DNA from: Aphodovivens avicola
GTDB taxonomy: Bacteria; Actinomycetota; Coriobacteriia; Coriobacteriales; Eggerthellaceae
Reading direction: 5' to 3'
NCBI GenBank assembly: GCA_018712515.1
Contig: DVGW01000042.1
Location: forward strand, 1 to 25,653
DNA length: 25,653 nt
A program made the translations under genes and the position numbers. Below, piece by piece: positions 7,752 through 14,612 of the stretch. The notes below the pieces were generated by a model, which was not told where the DNA came from, made no database searches, and saw only the letters and a program-made list of their open reading frames with translations. How positions within the stretch are numbered: position 1 is the stretch's first letter; every line of letters begins with the position of its first letter.

Positions 7752-7833
7752 AACCCCTTGATCGCGTTCGAAGAACGCGATGTTTGGAGGGCGAGGACTT
7801 GTTTGAGCACGTGTCCCGCGGCCGGCCCTCCCC
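7714..7833 (+). promoter_or_regulatory. Long-range stem enclosing a hairpin, structured leader of moaC
   Basis: Bases 7714-7732 (GGGGAGGGCCTGCCGCGGG) pair with 7815-7833 over 19 positions with a single mismatch. The 82 enclosed bases hold a perfect 9-bp hairpin (ATCGCGTTC at 7761-7769, GAACGCGAT at 7773-7781). The structure ends 21 bases before the moaC Shine-Dalgarno. It could be a regulatory RNA, for instance one that senses a molybdenum cofactor intermediate, or a DNA-level repeat element. The pairing is visible in the sequence; the function is inference. Confidence 0.5.
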
Positions 7834-7868
7834 GTTCGGATAGAGCAGAGAACCGGAGGAAGCATTCT

Positions 7869-8390
7869 ATGACCGATCAAAAACTCACCCACATCGACGA
7901 TAAGGGCGACGTCCGCATGGTGGACGTCTCGCAGAAGGCCGACACCGAGCGCGTCGCGGTCGCCGAGGGCTCCATCCTCATGCATCCCGAGACGCTGGCG
8001 CTCATCGTCGAGGGCAAGGCCGCCAAGGGCGACGTGCTGGCCTGCGCGCGCGTGGCGGGCGTGATGGGTGCCAAGCAGACGTCCAGCCTCATCCCCATGT
8101 GCCATCCGCTCAACATCACCAAGGCCAAGGTGGACTGCGAGCCCATCCAGCCCGGCGATCGCGAGGACGGCCGCGTGGGTATCCACGTGACCACCACCTG
8201 CGGCGTCACCGGCAAGACGGGCATCGAGATGGAGGCGCTCACCGCGGCGTCCATCGCCTGCCTTACCGTGTACGACATGTGCAAGGCCGTCGACCGCGGC
8301 ATGGAGATCGTGGACGTGCGCCTGCTCAAGAAGGACGGCGGCAAGACCGGCCTGTGGCTGCGCGAGGAGCGCCCCGAAGAGCTGCTGTAG
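7869..8390 (+). CDS. moaC: Cyclic pyranopterin monophosphate synthase MoaC
   Basis: MoaC turns the MoaA product into cyclic pyranopterin monophosphate, the second step of molybdenum cofactor synthesis. The protein has 173 residues, close to the usual 160-165. Family motifs are clear: the HIDDKGDVRMVDVS start, LIPMCHPL with His79, TGKTGIEMEALTAAS with Glu120 and Glu122, and LTVYDMCKA with Asp136 and Lys139. VRLLKKDGGKTG follows near the end. The frame extends back to TTG 7698, but ATG 7869 with GGAGGA at 7855-7860 gives the normal N-terminus. The genes for cPMP conversion to molybdopterin and molybdate insertion are not in the window. Confidence 0.97.
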   Translation: MTDQKLTHIDDKGDVRMVDVSQKADTERVAVAEGSILMHPETLALIVEGKAAKGDVLACARVAGVMGAKQTSSLIPMCHPLNITKAKVDCEPIQPGDREDGRVGIHVTTTCGVTGKTGIEMEALTAASIACLTVYDMCKAVDRGMEIVDVRLLKKDGGKTGLWLREERPEELL

Positions 8391-8708
8391 CGGCTCGATC
8401 GAGATGGGATGTCGCAGGGGAGGGGCAACCGCTGCGGCGGCGCCCCGCCGTCCCGCCGCGCCTGTCTCGCTACGACGTCGTCGCACCACCGCTTCGTCCT
8501 GCAACGACGCCGTTGCGTCCCGCCGCGCCGCCGCTGCGACCCACTGCGGCGCCGTTGCGTCCCGCCGCCCCGCCGCCCCGCCGCTGCGACCCACTGCCGC
8601 GCCGTTGCGTCCAGCCGCGCCGTTGCGTCCAGCCGCGCCGTTGCGCCCCGCCGCGCCGCCGCCCTTCCCGCGCCCTCTCTCGATTCGCTGCTGTCCATAT
8701 CGGCAGCG
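8391..8708. repeat. GC-rich degenerate tandem repeats downstream of moaC
   Basis: This gap is almost pure G+C and repetitive. The unit CCGTTGCGTCCMGCCGC (with small changes) starts at 8510, 8552, 8602, 8620 and 8638. The last three copies are perfect or near-perfect tandem 18-mers (8602-8655), and the first two open larger units of 42 and 50 bases that share CTGCGACCCACTGC. Long open frames cross it in several frames, as expected for such composition, but none has an RBS or recognisable protein. I call it non-coding. Confidence 0.75.
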
Positions 8709-8811
8709 TTTGAGCACTTCTTCCCGTATTGCGGCTTCTCGGATCGGCTTTTGAGCACTTCTTCCCGCAATCGTCTTAACAGGACGGCATTTTGGTAAGA
8801 AGTGCTCAAAA
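8709..8811. repeat. Three copies of the TTTGAGCACTTCTT motif, two of them in inverted arrangement
   Basis: TTTGAGCACTTCTTCCCG occurs at 8709-8726 and again, identical over 18 bases, at 8750-8767. The reverse complement AAGAAGTGCTCAAAA at 8797-8811 pairs perfectly with 8749-8763, giving a 15-bp stem with a 33-base loop. The right arm ends one base before the stop codon of the minus-strand gene. The loop is too long and the flanks too poor in T for a standard terminator. A binding site or mobile-element end is as likely. Confidence 0.7.
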
Positions 8812-8812
8812 G

Positions 8813-9793
8813 TCACCATGCATTGCCTCCTCTGCGCTTTGCAAAGGGAACGCCGAACGCTTGCAGCGTTGAAGCGAAGCGGCGCCTATTCAGCACATCC
8901 TCAAAGGTGAAGCGGAAGATTCGCGCGCCGGTGATGCTCAAACGCGACTCCCTCGTCCGCTCCGCCCGGACCGCGTCCTCCAGGGTGCGGCCTTTCAACA
9001 TGTCCGGATCCCGGAGCTTGTCCCTCCCGTCCAATTCGCCGATGATGGGCGTCCCGTCAACGGCGGTCCAGAGGTAGTCCGCGCGATACGATCTGCCGGG
9101 TTCGATGGGGTCGGGGATCTCCACCTGAAGCCGGGGTATGCAGAAACCCTCTTCGATCATCACGCCTCTAGCATACGACTCCCCGCCGTTTTCGCTCAGC
9201 GCGCTTGCGTACCGTGCGGCTCGCCGTCCTTCGCGCGCTCGATGCTTTCCCTTCAGGCGGACGAGCACTTCTTTTTCGAAATCAGAACGGAGCATAGAAA
9301 GCTTTCGCAGCGCCGAGTCGGCAATCGCCAGCGACTCGGGGAACGATCCGATGCGCAGGCAGTCGATTGCGGAGGTCAACGGGTCGGTGACGGGGATCCC
9401 CTGTGCGACGCACGGCTCGAAGCCGGTGCTGTCGAGACGGCGTATCGCGGAGGAGGGATTCGATGCGCACTTCGACACGATGTAGGTGTTGGCGAGCAGG
9501 GTCTGGGGTGTTTCGAGCCGGTGTGCTGCGGCGGCGGTCGGTCCGCAAAACACCCAGGCAGGATGCAGCTCCGCCAGGGTCCGTGCGATGCGCAGGGCCT
9601 TTTCGGTGCGACTCAAGTTGTCCCAGTGCGTGGTTCTGGCATACAGTCCGCGAGCCGGAGAGATGATGTCGTGGGGGATCCTTCGAAGGATCGCTTTCCT
9701 GTTGGGCGAATCGGGCGGGCAGGTTGCGCATTTGCGGTTCGCCTCCGCTTCTTCGAATAGTTTGGCAAGCCTTCGTTCGACCTTCGTTTCCAT
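8813..9793 (-). CDS. AbiEi-like protein with PD-(D/E)XK nuclease-like C-terminus (DUF559 type)
   Basis: This 326-residue protein is the only minus-strand gene between moaC and pyk. The N-terminal part (about 1-60) resembles the short regulatory domain of AbiEi-type antitoxin proteins, with a segment (ISPARGLYARTTHWDNL) like their G-x-Y element. The middle (75-190) has the helical layout of that family (WVFCGPTAAAAHRL, IPVTDPLTSAIDCL). The C-terminal 110 residues look like a PD-(D/E)XK or Vsr-like nuclease: an early Glu (GGESYARGVMIEEG), Asp in YRADYLW, then GELDGRDK, and a last FRFTFEDVL strand. Its target is unknown. ATG 9793 has the RBS AGAAGGA on the minus strand. The base composition is less GC-rich than its neighbours. 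It is solitary, with no AbiEii-type toxin partner. Flanking repeats suggest horizontal gain. I am fairly sure it is a gene, less sure of the activity. Confidence 0.75.
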   Translation of the reverse strand: METKVERRLAKLFEEAEANRKCATCPPDSPNRKAILRRIPHDIISPARGLYARTTHWDNLSRTEKALRIARTLAELHPAWVFCGPTAAAAHRLETPQTLLANTYIVSKCASNPSSAIRRLDSTGFEPCVAQGIPVTDPLTSAIDCLRIGSFPESLAIADSALRKLSMLRSDFEKEVLVRLKGKHRAREGRRAARYASALSENGGESYARGVMIEEGFCIPRLQVEIPDPIEPGRSYRADYLWTAVDGTPIIGELDGRDKLRDPDMLKGRTLEDAVRAERTRESRLSITGARIFRFTFEDVLNRRRFASTLQAFGVPFAKRRGGNAW

Positions 9794-10378
9794 ATCCGTC
9801 CTTCTCGTGGTTTTGCCGAGCCTCCACTAAGCGCTTCGGTTTCCGGTGGATCGATCTCGGTGGTGTTGATCGACGAACCGGCTCCGGCGGTTTTGCGCTC
9901 GCCCGGTTTCGCTTCCTGTGCTGCTGCGATCCTCGGCGCGACCTCTCTTGCCAGATGCGACCGGGCGTTATTGAAGTTCCGCCGTCTTACGTGGGATCAT
10001 GCGGCAGCTTTTCGAATCCAGTGCGGATCAGATGCCGTTCTGTCGTCGTTTTGCTGTCGTCCTACCGCGACGCCGCCATCGTTCCGCTGCCCCGTCGCGC
10101 CACCGCTGTCCTGTCGCGACGCCACCGCTGTCCTGCTGCGCTGCCGCCGTCCCGCTCCGCTACCGTCGTCATACTGCGCTGCCGCCATCGTTTTGCCGCG
10201 GCGCCTGCGACGCTAGCATGTGTTCTCGGCGCCTGCGATGCTGGCATGTGTCCTCGGCGACGGCGTTCCGCCAAATCGTCCGGGTCGACAACGCCCGTCA
10301 TCCCGGATATTCGCTTTGCAATTTGTCCATAGCCTGCCAAAACGCGTGGTTCTTCCCATCGCTGCCCGAGTGCTTCCG
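9794..10378. repeat. Non-coding flank with GC-rich degenerate repeats
   Basis: No gene is supported in this stretch; open frames cross it but have no RBS or family resemblance. From about 10040 to 10200 it is built of loosely repeated CGCTGYCCTG/GCGACGCC words, for example GCCACCGCTGTCCTG at 10099-10113 and 10121-10135. This is reminiscent of the array left of the nuclease-like gene. A clearer tandem pair of 28 bases follows at 10201-10228 and 10229-10256 (25 of 28 equal). Confidence 0.65.
10201..10256. repeat. 28-base tandem duplication
   Basis: Two adjacent 28-base units begin with GCGCCTGCGA and end with CTCG. They differ at three positions, all transitions. There is no gene context and no known function. 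Confidence 0.75.
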
Positions 10379-10446
10379 TCTTTTCAGCAGTTCTTCCCAT
10401 TCCCCCCTTCTATCTGTTCGCTATTTGGGAAGAACTGCTGAAAAGA
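10379..10446. repeat. 21-bp perfect inverted repeat, variant of the islet motif
   Basis: TTTTCAGCAGTTCTTCCCA (within 10379-10399) is repeated as its exact reverse complement at 10426-10446, with a 26-base T/C-rich loop. The word differs from the left-flank motif TTTTGAGCACTTCTTCCCG at only three positions. The element therefore belongs to the same family and lies on the opposite side of the nuclease-like gene. Confidence 0.75.
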
Positions 10447-10460
10447 TGATTCGTCGATGC

Positions 10461-10487
10461 TCGGTTCGAGAAGAAGTGCTCAAACCG
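10461..10487. repeat. Further inverted copy of TTTGAGCACTTCTTC
   Basis: GAAGAAGTGCTCAAA (10470-10484) is the reverse complement of the motif at 8709 and 8750. Here it sits inside a short hairpin made by CGGTT-GAG and CTC-AACCG (about 10462-10487) with the AAGAAGTG core exposed in the loop. Confidence 0.6.
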
Positions 10488-10546
10488 TGCAATTCTGGAC
10501 AAGGTGCCTCGTGGGATCGCCTGGCGAGCGAAGGAGCTTCTCGATT

Positions 10547-10596
10547 GAGAACCGCAGAAAGGGGGCGAGAAAACCGCAGAAAGAGGGTGATACAAT
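10547..10596 (+). promoter_or_regulatory. Extended -10 promoter candidate for pyk, behind a short tandem repeat
   Basis: ACCGCAGAAAG occurs twice (10551-10561 and 10573-10583) in two imperfect units of 20 and 24 bases. Directly after lies TGATACAAT (10588-10596), which fits an extended -10 (TGn plus TACAAT). It would give pyk a leader of about 100 bases. A second possible -10, TATGAT at 10683-10688, is only 14 bases before the start codon. Confidence 0.4.
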
Positions 10597-10702
10597 CTGC
10601 AAAACCGGAAAACGGCAAAGGCGGGGAACCGATCATCCGCAGAACGCTGAGCGAATGCGGCGGGTGTTCTTCGGGCCTTTCTTATGATGGAAAGTTGGCG
10701 CA

Positions 10703-12154
10703 ATGAGGCGAACCAAGATAATCTGCACGTTGGGGCCCGCCGTCGACGGCGAGGACGCGCTGCGCGCCCTGCTCGACGCGGGAATGAACGTCGCGCGCCT
10801 GAACTTCAGCCATGGCAGCCATGAGGAGCATGCGCGCCGCATCGATCAGGTGAAACGCCTGCGCGCCGAAACCGGCATCCCCTGTGCGATCATGCTGGAC
10901 ACCAAAGGCCCCGAGATCCGCACCGGGTTGCTGGCGGACGGCCAGTCGCTCGTCCTTCGCGCCGGACAGACGCTCATCCTCACCACCGACGAATCCGCCG
11001 ACGGCAGCGGCGGACGCGTGTTCCAAAGCTGCGCCGCGCTGGCGGGCAGCCTTTCGCTGGGACAGCGCCTTCTTTTGGATGACGGGCTGATCGAGCTGAC
11101 GGTCACGCGCTTCGACGGCGACGACATCGAATGCCTGGTCGTCAACGACGGCGTGCTCGGCCAGCGCAAGTCGATCAACGTCCCCGGCGCGCAGCTGCCG
11201 CTTCCGGCGGTGACCGACCAGGATCGCTCCGACCTGCTGTTCGGCATCCAGCAAGGCGTCGACGTGGTCGCGGCGTCGTTCGTCCGCGACGGGGCAGGCG
11301 TGCGCGAGATCAAGCGCTTCCTCGCCGACAACGGCGGCGCGGGCATCGCGGTCATCGCCAAGATCGAGGCGGCGGGCGCGCTCGACAACATCCACGATAT
11401 CGTGCGCGAAGCCGACGGCATCATGGTCGCGCGCGGCGATCTCGGCGTGGAAGTGCCCGCGTACCGCGTGCCCTATCTGCAAAAGGAGATCATCCACCTG
11501 TGCAACCGCGAGTCGAAGCCGGTCATCACGGCCACGCAGATGCTCGACTCGATGATCCGCAACCCGCGCCCCACGCGCGCGGAGGTCGCAGACGTCGCCA
11601 ACGCCATCTACGACGGAACCGACTGCGTGATGCTGTCGGGCGAGACCGCCTCGGGCAAGCATCCCGTGGACGCCGTGCGCACCATGGCGCGCATCGCCGC
11701 CGAAACGGAGCCGCACCTGTTCGACGGGCACGAGCCCGATCGCGAGCGCACCCATGCCCGCGCGTCGCTCGCCGTCGGCATCGCCGCCGTTCAGACCGCC
11801 GAGACGCTCGACGCCGCGTGCATCATCGCGCCGACGATCTCCGGACGCACGGCGCGCCTCATCTCCAACCTGCGTCCCCGCATGCCCATCTACGCCGTCA
11901 CGCCCGATGAGCGCGTGATGCGCCAGATGTTGCTCAGCTGGGGCGTGACCCCGCTCCTCGACGACATGCAGGGCGCCCGCCGGCTGGTGATGGGCAACGC
12001 CATCGCCAAGGTCCGCGCCGCCGGCTACGTAAAGCCGGGCGATCTGGCGGTCATCACCACTGGAGATGCCGAGACCGCTCCCGACGAGGACATCCGCCCC
12101 GGCGTCACCGGCATCGCCCCCACCAACGTGATGCAGGTGGTGCAGGTCCGCTGA
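10703..12154 (+). CDS. pyk: Pyruvate kinase
   Basis: The enzyme makes pyruvate and ATP from phosphoenolpyruvate in the last step of glycolysis. The 483-residue length is standard for the bacterial form without an extra C-terminal domain. The start RRTKIICTLGP, the NFSHGSHEEH nucleotide region, LDTKGPEIRTG, the active-site IAKIEAAGALDNI with catalytic Lys, and MVARGDLGVEVP are all present. ITATQMLDSMI and MLSGETASGKHP follow, and then a complete C-terminal allosteric domain. ATG 10703 has a weak RBS (GGAAAG) but gives the family N-terminus. It stands alone, between the repeat-rich islet and yebC. Confidence 0.97.
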   Translation: MRRTKIICTLGPAVDGEDALRALLDAGMNVARLNFSHGSHEEHARRIDQVKRLRAETGIPCAIMLDTKGPEIRTGLLADGQSLVLRAGQTLILTTDESADGSGGRVFQSCAALAGSLSLGQRLLLDDGLIELTVTRFDGDDIECLVVNDGVLGQRKSINVPGAQLPLPAVTDQDRSDLLFGIQQGVDVVAASFVRDGAGVREIKRFLADNGGAGIAVIAKIEAAGALDNIHDIVREADGIMVARGDLGVEVPAYRVPYLQKEIIHLCNRESKPVITATQMLDSMIRNPRPTRAEVADVANAIYDGTDCVMLSGETASGKHPVDAVRTMARIAAETEPHLFDGHEPDRERTHARASLAVGIAAVQTAETLDAACIIAPTISGRTARLISNLRPRMPIYAVTPDERVMRQMLLSWGVTPLLDDMQGARRLVMGNAIAKVRAAGYVKPGDLAVITTGDAETAPDEDIRPGVTGIAPTNVMQVVQVR

Positions 12155-12219
12155 GGAATGCGGCTGCTCGCCGACACGCGGCCCTTTCTGCAGTTCCTGA
12201 GAAGGGCGGGCGCGTAGTA

Positions 12220-12247
12220 TTGGCTCATGTCACGCATGTGTTAGAAT
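12220..12247 (+). promoter_or_regulatory. Promoter of yebC
   Basis: TTGGCT (12220-12225) and TAGAAT (12242-12247) are spaced by 16 bases. The start codon follows after 36 bases. Confidence 0.6.
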
Positions 12248-12283
12248 CTTCGGTCGGCAATAGCAACATCGAAAGGGACGGTT

Positions 12284-13087
12284 ATGTCTGGGCATTCAAA
12301 ATGGGCAACCACGAAGCATCGTAAGGCCGCGCAGGACGCGAAGCGCTCCGCCTTGTTCTCCAAGCTGTCGCGCAACATCACGGTAGCTGCGAAGGAGGGC
12401 GGTGACCCGAACCCCGACAACAACGCCTCCCTGGCCGCCGCCATCGAGAAGGCGAAGGGCTACTCCCTGCCCAAGGATAAGATCAAGACCGCCATCGACA
12501 AGGCGTTCGGCAGCGGCAAGGACGCCGCCAACTACGAGACCGTCGTGTACGAGGGCTACGGCCCCGCCGGCATCGCCGTGTACTGCGAGGCTCTGACCGA
12601 CAACCGCAACCGCACCGCCGCCGACGTGCGCAGCGCGTTCACGCATGCGGGCGGCAGCCTGGGCACCTCCGGCTCCGTCGCGTTCCAGTTCGAGCGCAAG
12701 GGCCAGATCATGATCCCCAAGGAGATCGAGGGCGAGGGCAAGAAGGCCGGCATGGAGCCCAACGGCGCCGCCGCCGACGAGGACGAGTTCATGATGGCCG
12801 TCGCCGAGGCCGGCGGCGACGATTACGAGGACGCCGAGGACGAGTGGATCGTCTACACCAGCCCCACCGAGCTCATGGCCGTCAAGAAGGCCATCGAGGA
12901 GCAGGGCATCCAGGTTAAGGGCGCCGAGATGACCATGGAGCCCACCACCCCCACCGAGGTGAGCGTTGCGGACGCCAAGAAGGTCATGCGCCTCATCGAC
13001 AAGCTCGAGGAGCTCGAGGATCTGCAGAACGTCTATCACACGATGGACATAACCGACGAGATCGCCGCGGCGCTCGACGAGGAGTAG
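12284..13087 (+). CDS. yebC: YebC/PmpR (TACO1) family protein
   Basis: The family was first described as putative DNA-binding regulators. Recent work points to a translation role at difficult peptide stretches, so a cytoplasmic ribosome-linked function is the better guess. The 267-residue protein begins with the hallmark MSGHSKWATTKHRKAAQDAKR. It has the GGDPNPDNNASLAAAIEKAK and KDKIKTAIDKAFG helices, YEGYGPAGIAVYCEALTDNR and FTHAGGSLGTSGSVAFQFE. Compared with typical 240-250 residue members it carries an acidic insertion (about 147-168). The RBS is AAAGGGACGG. It precedes ruvCAB, a common bacterial arrangement, but has its own promoter and terminator. Confidence 0.96.
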   Translation: MSGHSKWATTKHRKAAQDAKRSALFSKLSRNITVAAKEGGDPNPDNNASLAAAIEKAKGYSLPKDKIKTAIDKAFGSGKDAANYETVVYEGYGPAGIAVYCEALTDNRNRTAADVRSAFTHAGGSLGTSGSVAFQFERKGQIMIPKEIEGEGKKAGMEPNGAAADEDEFMMAVAEAGGDDYEDAEDEWIVYTSPTELMAVKKAIEEQGIQVKGAEMTMEPTTPTEVSVADAKKVMRLIDKLEELEDLQNVYHTMDITDEIAAALDEE

Positions 13088-13113
13088 CCCCACGCGACAA
13101 CCATTGCGCATCG

Positions 13114-13154
13114 ATGCCGGGACGGCCGCTGGCCTCCCGGCATTTTCCTTTTTT
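13114..13154 (+). terminator. Rho-independent terminator of yebC
   Basis: ATGCCGGGA (13114-13122) pairs with TCCCGGCAT (13135-13143), with an inner GGCC/GGCC pairing, followed by TTTCCTTTTTT. It separates yebC from the SOS-controlled ruv operon. Confidence 0.88.
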
Positions 13155-13251
13155 GGGAGGTTCGGAATGCGCGGCGAAAGCGCAGGACCTGCCATCTGCG
13201 GGAAATGAGGAAATAGCCCTCCCCATCCTCGTCGCACCGCCTTCCTTGTGC

Positions 13252-13273
13252 TACTATTGCGAACAAACGTTTG
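13252..13273 (+). promoter_or_regulatory. LexA (SOS) box at the ruvCAB promoter
   Basis: CGAACAAACGTTTG at 13260-13273 agrees at 13 of 14 positions with the Gram-positive LexA consensus CGAACRNRYGTTYC. It lies 20 bases before the ruvC start codon and directly after TACTAT (13252-13257), a possible -10. LexA bound here would block transcription, so ruvCAB should be induced by DNA damage. The match is seen in the sequence; the regulation follows from known LexA regulons. Confidence 0.85.
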
Positions 13274-13292
13274 CTATAGGGAGGAGGTGCGC

Positions 13293-13970
13293 ATGCCGTC
13301 GCATGATCGTATCGTGCTGGGGATCGACCCCGGTTTGGCGAACACGGGCTGGGGGGTCGTCGCCCAGCGCGGATCCCGCCTCGCGTGCGTCGCGTACGGC
13401 TGCATCTCCACGGATACCTCGATGCCGCTCGCGCAGCGTCTCCGCGTGATCCACGAGCAGATGGGCGCGGTGATCGAGCGCTTCGCCCCGACATGCGTGG
13501 GCATCGAGACGGTGTGGTTCGGCCAGAACATCACCGCCGCGTTCGCGACGGGCCAGGCGCGCGGTGCGGCGCTGGTCGCCTGCGCCGAGAGCAACCTGGA
13601 TGTGGGGGAGTTCACGCCGCGCCAGATCAAACTCGCCGTGGTGGGCACCGGTTCCGCCGAGAAGGAGCAGGTCCAGTACATGGTGCGCAAGCTCCTCGCG
13701 CTCGACCACGAACCCCGGCCCGATCACGCCTCCGACGCGTTGGCGGCGGCGATCTGCTACACGACGCATGACGGCCCGGACGGCGCGGGAGGATCGGGGA
13801 CGGGCGGTTTGGATGCGCTCGTCGCCAAGGCGATTGCGCGTGACGAGGCGCGCGCCCAGGCGGCGCGGAGCTGCGTCGGGGGGAGCAGGGCGGAAGGCGA
13901 ACCCGCCTTCGCCACGCAGCGCGGATCCGCCGCGCGCGAAGAGCTCCTGTCGAACGTGCGGAAAGGATGA
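13293..13970 (+). CDS. ruvC: Holliday junction resolvase RuvC
   Basis: RuvC cuts Holliday junctions during recombinational repair, working with RuvAB. From ATG 13293 the protein has 225 residues. The RNase H-like catalytic residues are visible: Asp12 in GIDPG, Glu72 in IETVWF, and His145 and Asp148 in DHASDALAAA. ATG 13293 is preferred over the upstream in-frame TTG-type start at 13248 because GGAGGAGG lies right before it and the upstream part would overlap the LexA box. Family members usually end near residue 170. Here a Gly/Ala/Arg-rich tail of about 65 residues follows (about 160-225), of unknown use. The stop overlaps an ATG of ruvA. Confidence 0.95.
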   Translation: MPSHDRIVLGIDPGLANTGWGVVAQRGSRLACVAYGCISTDTSMPLAQRLRVIHEQMGAVIERFAPTCVGIETVWFGQNITAAFATGQARGAALVACAESNLDVGEFTPRQIKLAVVGTGSAEKEQVQYMVRKLLALDHEPRPDHASDALAAAICYTTHDGPDGAGGSGTGGLDALVAKAIARDEARAQAARSCVGGSRAEGEPAFATQRGSAAREELLSNVRKG

Positions 13971-13972
13971 CG

Positions 13973-14581
13973 ATGATCGCGTTTCTAAAAGGCACGCTGG
14001 CGGGCAAGACCGCCACGACCGCCTACATCGAGGTGAACGGCGTCGGATTCGCCGTCGGGATGTCCCAGGCGAGCCTCTCCAAGCTTCCCGAGCTGGGAGG
14101 TCCGGTGCAGGTCCATACCTATCTGCAGGTCCGCGAGGATGAGATGTCGCTGTACGGCTTCCTCTCGCTCGAGGAGCAGGCGCTGTTCGAGCAGCTCATC
14201 GGCGTGAGCGGCATCGGCCCCAAGGTCGCGTTGGCGGCCTTGTCGGCGTTCCCGTCGCCCCAGGCGCTCGCCGCGGCGATCGCTGCGCAGGATGTGGCCG
14301 CCGTCCAGCGCATCCCGGGCGTCGGGAAGAAAACCGCCTCCCGCATCATCTTGGAGCTGAAAGGCTCGCTCGATCACGGCTTGGACCAGCTGTTCGGTGC
14401 GGATGGCAGCCCCGCCGCGCCGGCTGCCGCGTCGGGTGCGGAGCTCGCGGGCGCGCGCGAGGCGCTGCTCTCGATGGGCTTCACCCCGGCGGAGGTCGAT
14501 TTGTCGCTGAAGGGCGCTGCGGAAGATGCCGATACCGAAGCGCTGCTAAAATACGCGTTGAAACGTTTGGGAACCGCGTAG
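13973..14581 (+). CDS. ruvA: Holliday junction DNA helicase subunit RuvA
   Basis: RuvA binds the four-way junction as a tetramer and loads RuvB. The protein starts MIAFLKGTLAGKT, matching the OB-fold N-terminus. It has the two helix-hairpin-helix motifs (IGVSGIGPKVALAAL and IPGVGKKTASRIILELK) and the flexible linker. The C-terminal RuvB-binding domain (REALLSMGFTPAEVDLSLKGA) is also present. I prefer ATG 13973 (202 residues), because GGAAAGG is 6 bases upstream. ATG 13967, which overlaps the ruvC stop as ATGA, would add only two residues and lacks spacing for its RBS. It is translated as part of ruvCAB. Confidence 0.96.
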   Translation: MIAFLKGTLAGKTATTAYIEVNGVGFAVGMSQASLSKLPELGGPVQVHTYLQVREDEMSLYGFLSLEEQALFEQLIGVSGIGPKVALAALSAFPSPQALAAAIAAQDVAAVQRIPGVGKKTASRIILELKGSLDHGLDQLFGADGSPAAPAAASGAELAGAREALLSMGFTPAEVDLSLKGAAEDADTEALLKYALKRLGTA

Positions 14582-14612
14582 CGGGAACGGATGGGCGGAC
14601 TCCAGAGGTGCT

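Noticed and set aside
7698..7868. N-terminal extension of moaC from TTG 7698
   Set aside because: The extension has no similarity to MoaC and runs through the hairpin region. ATG 7869 has a proper RBS and gives the family start.
8510..8655. CRISPR array
   Set aside because: The units are tandem without unique spacers of constant length, and there are no cas genes.
8404..8798. Plus- and minus-strand open frames through the GC-rich tandem repeats
   Set aside because: All frames are open because of the repeat composition. The translations are low-complexity Arg/Pro/Ala strings without start signals.
9999..10706. Plus-strand 235-codon open frame before pyk
   Set aside because: It is composed of repeat-derived Arg/Ser/Cys-rich sequence, has no RBS, and crosses the hairpin elements and the pyk promoter candidate.
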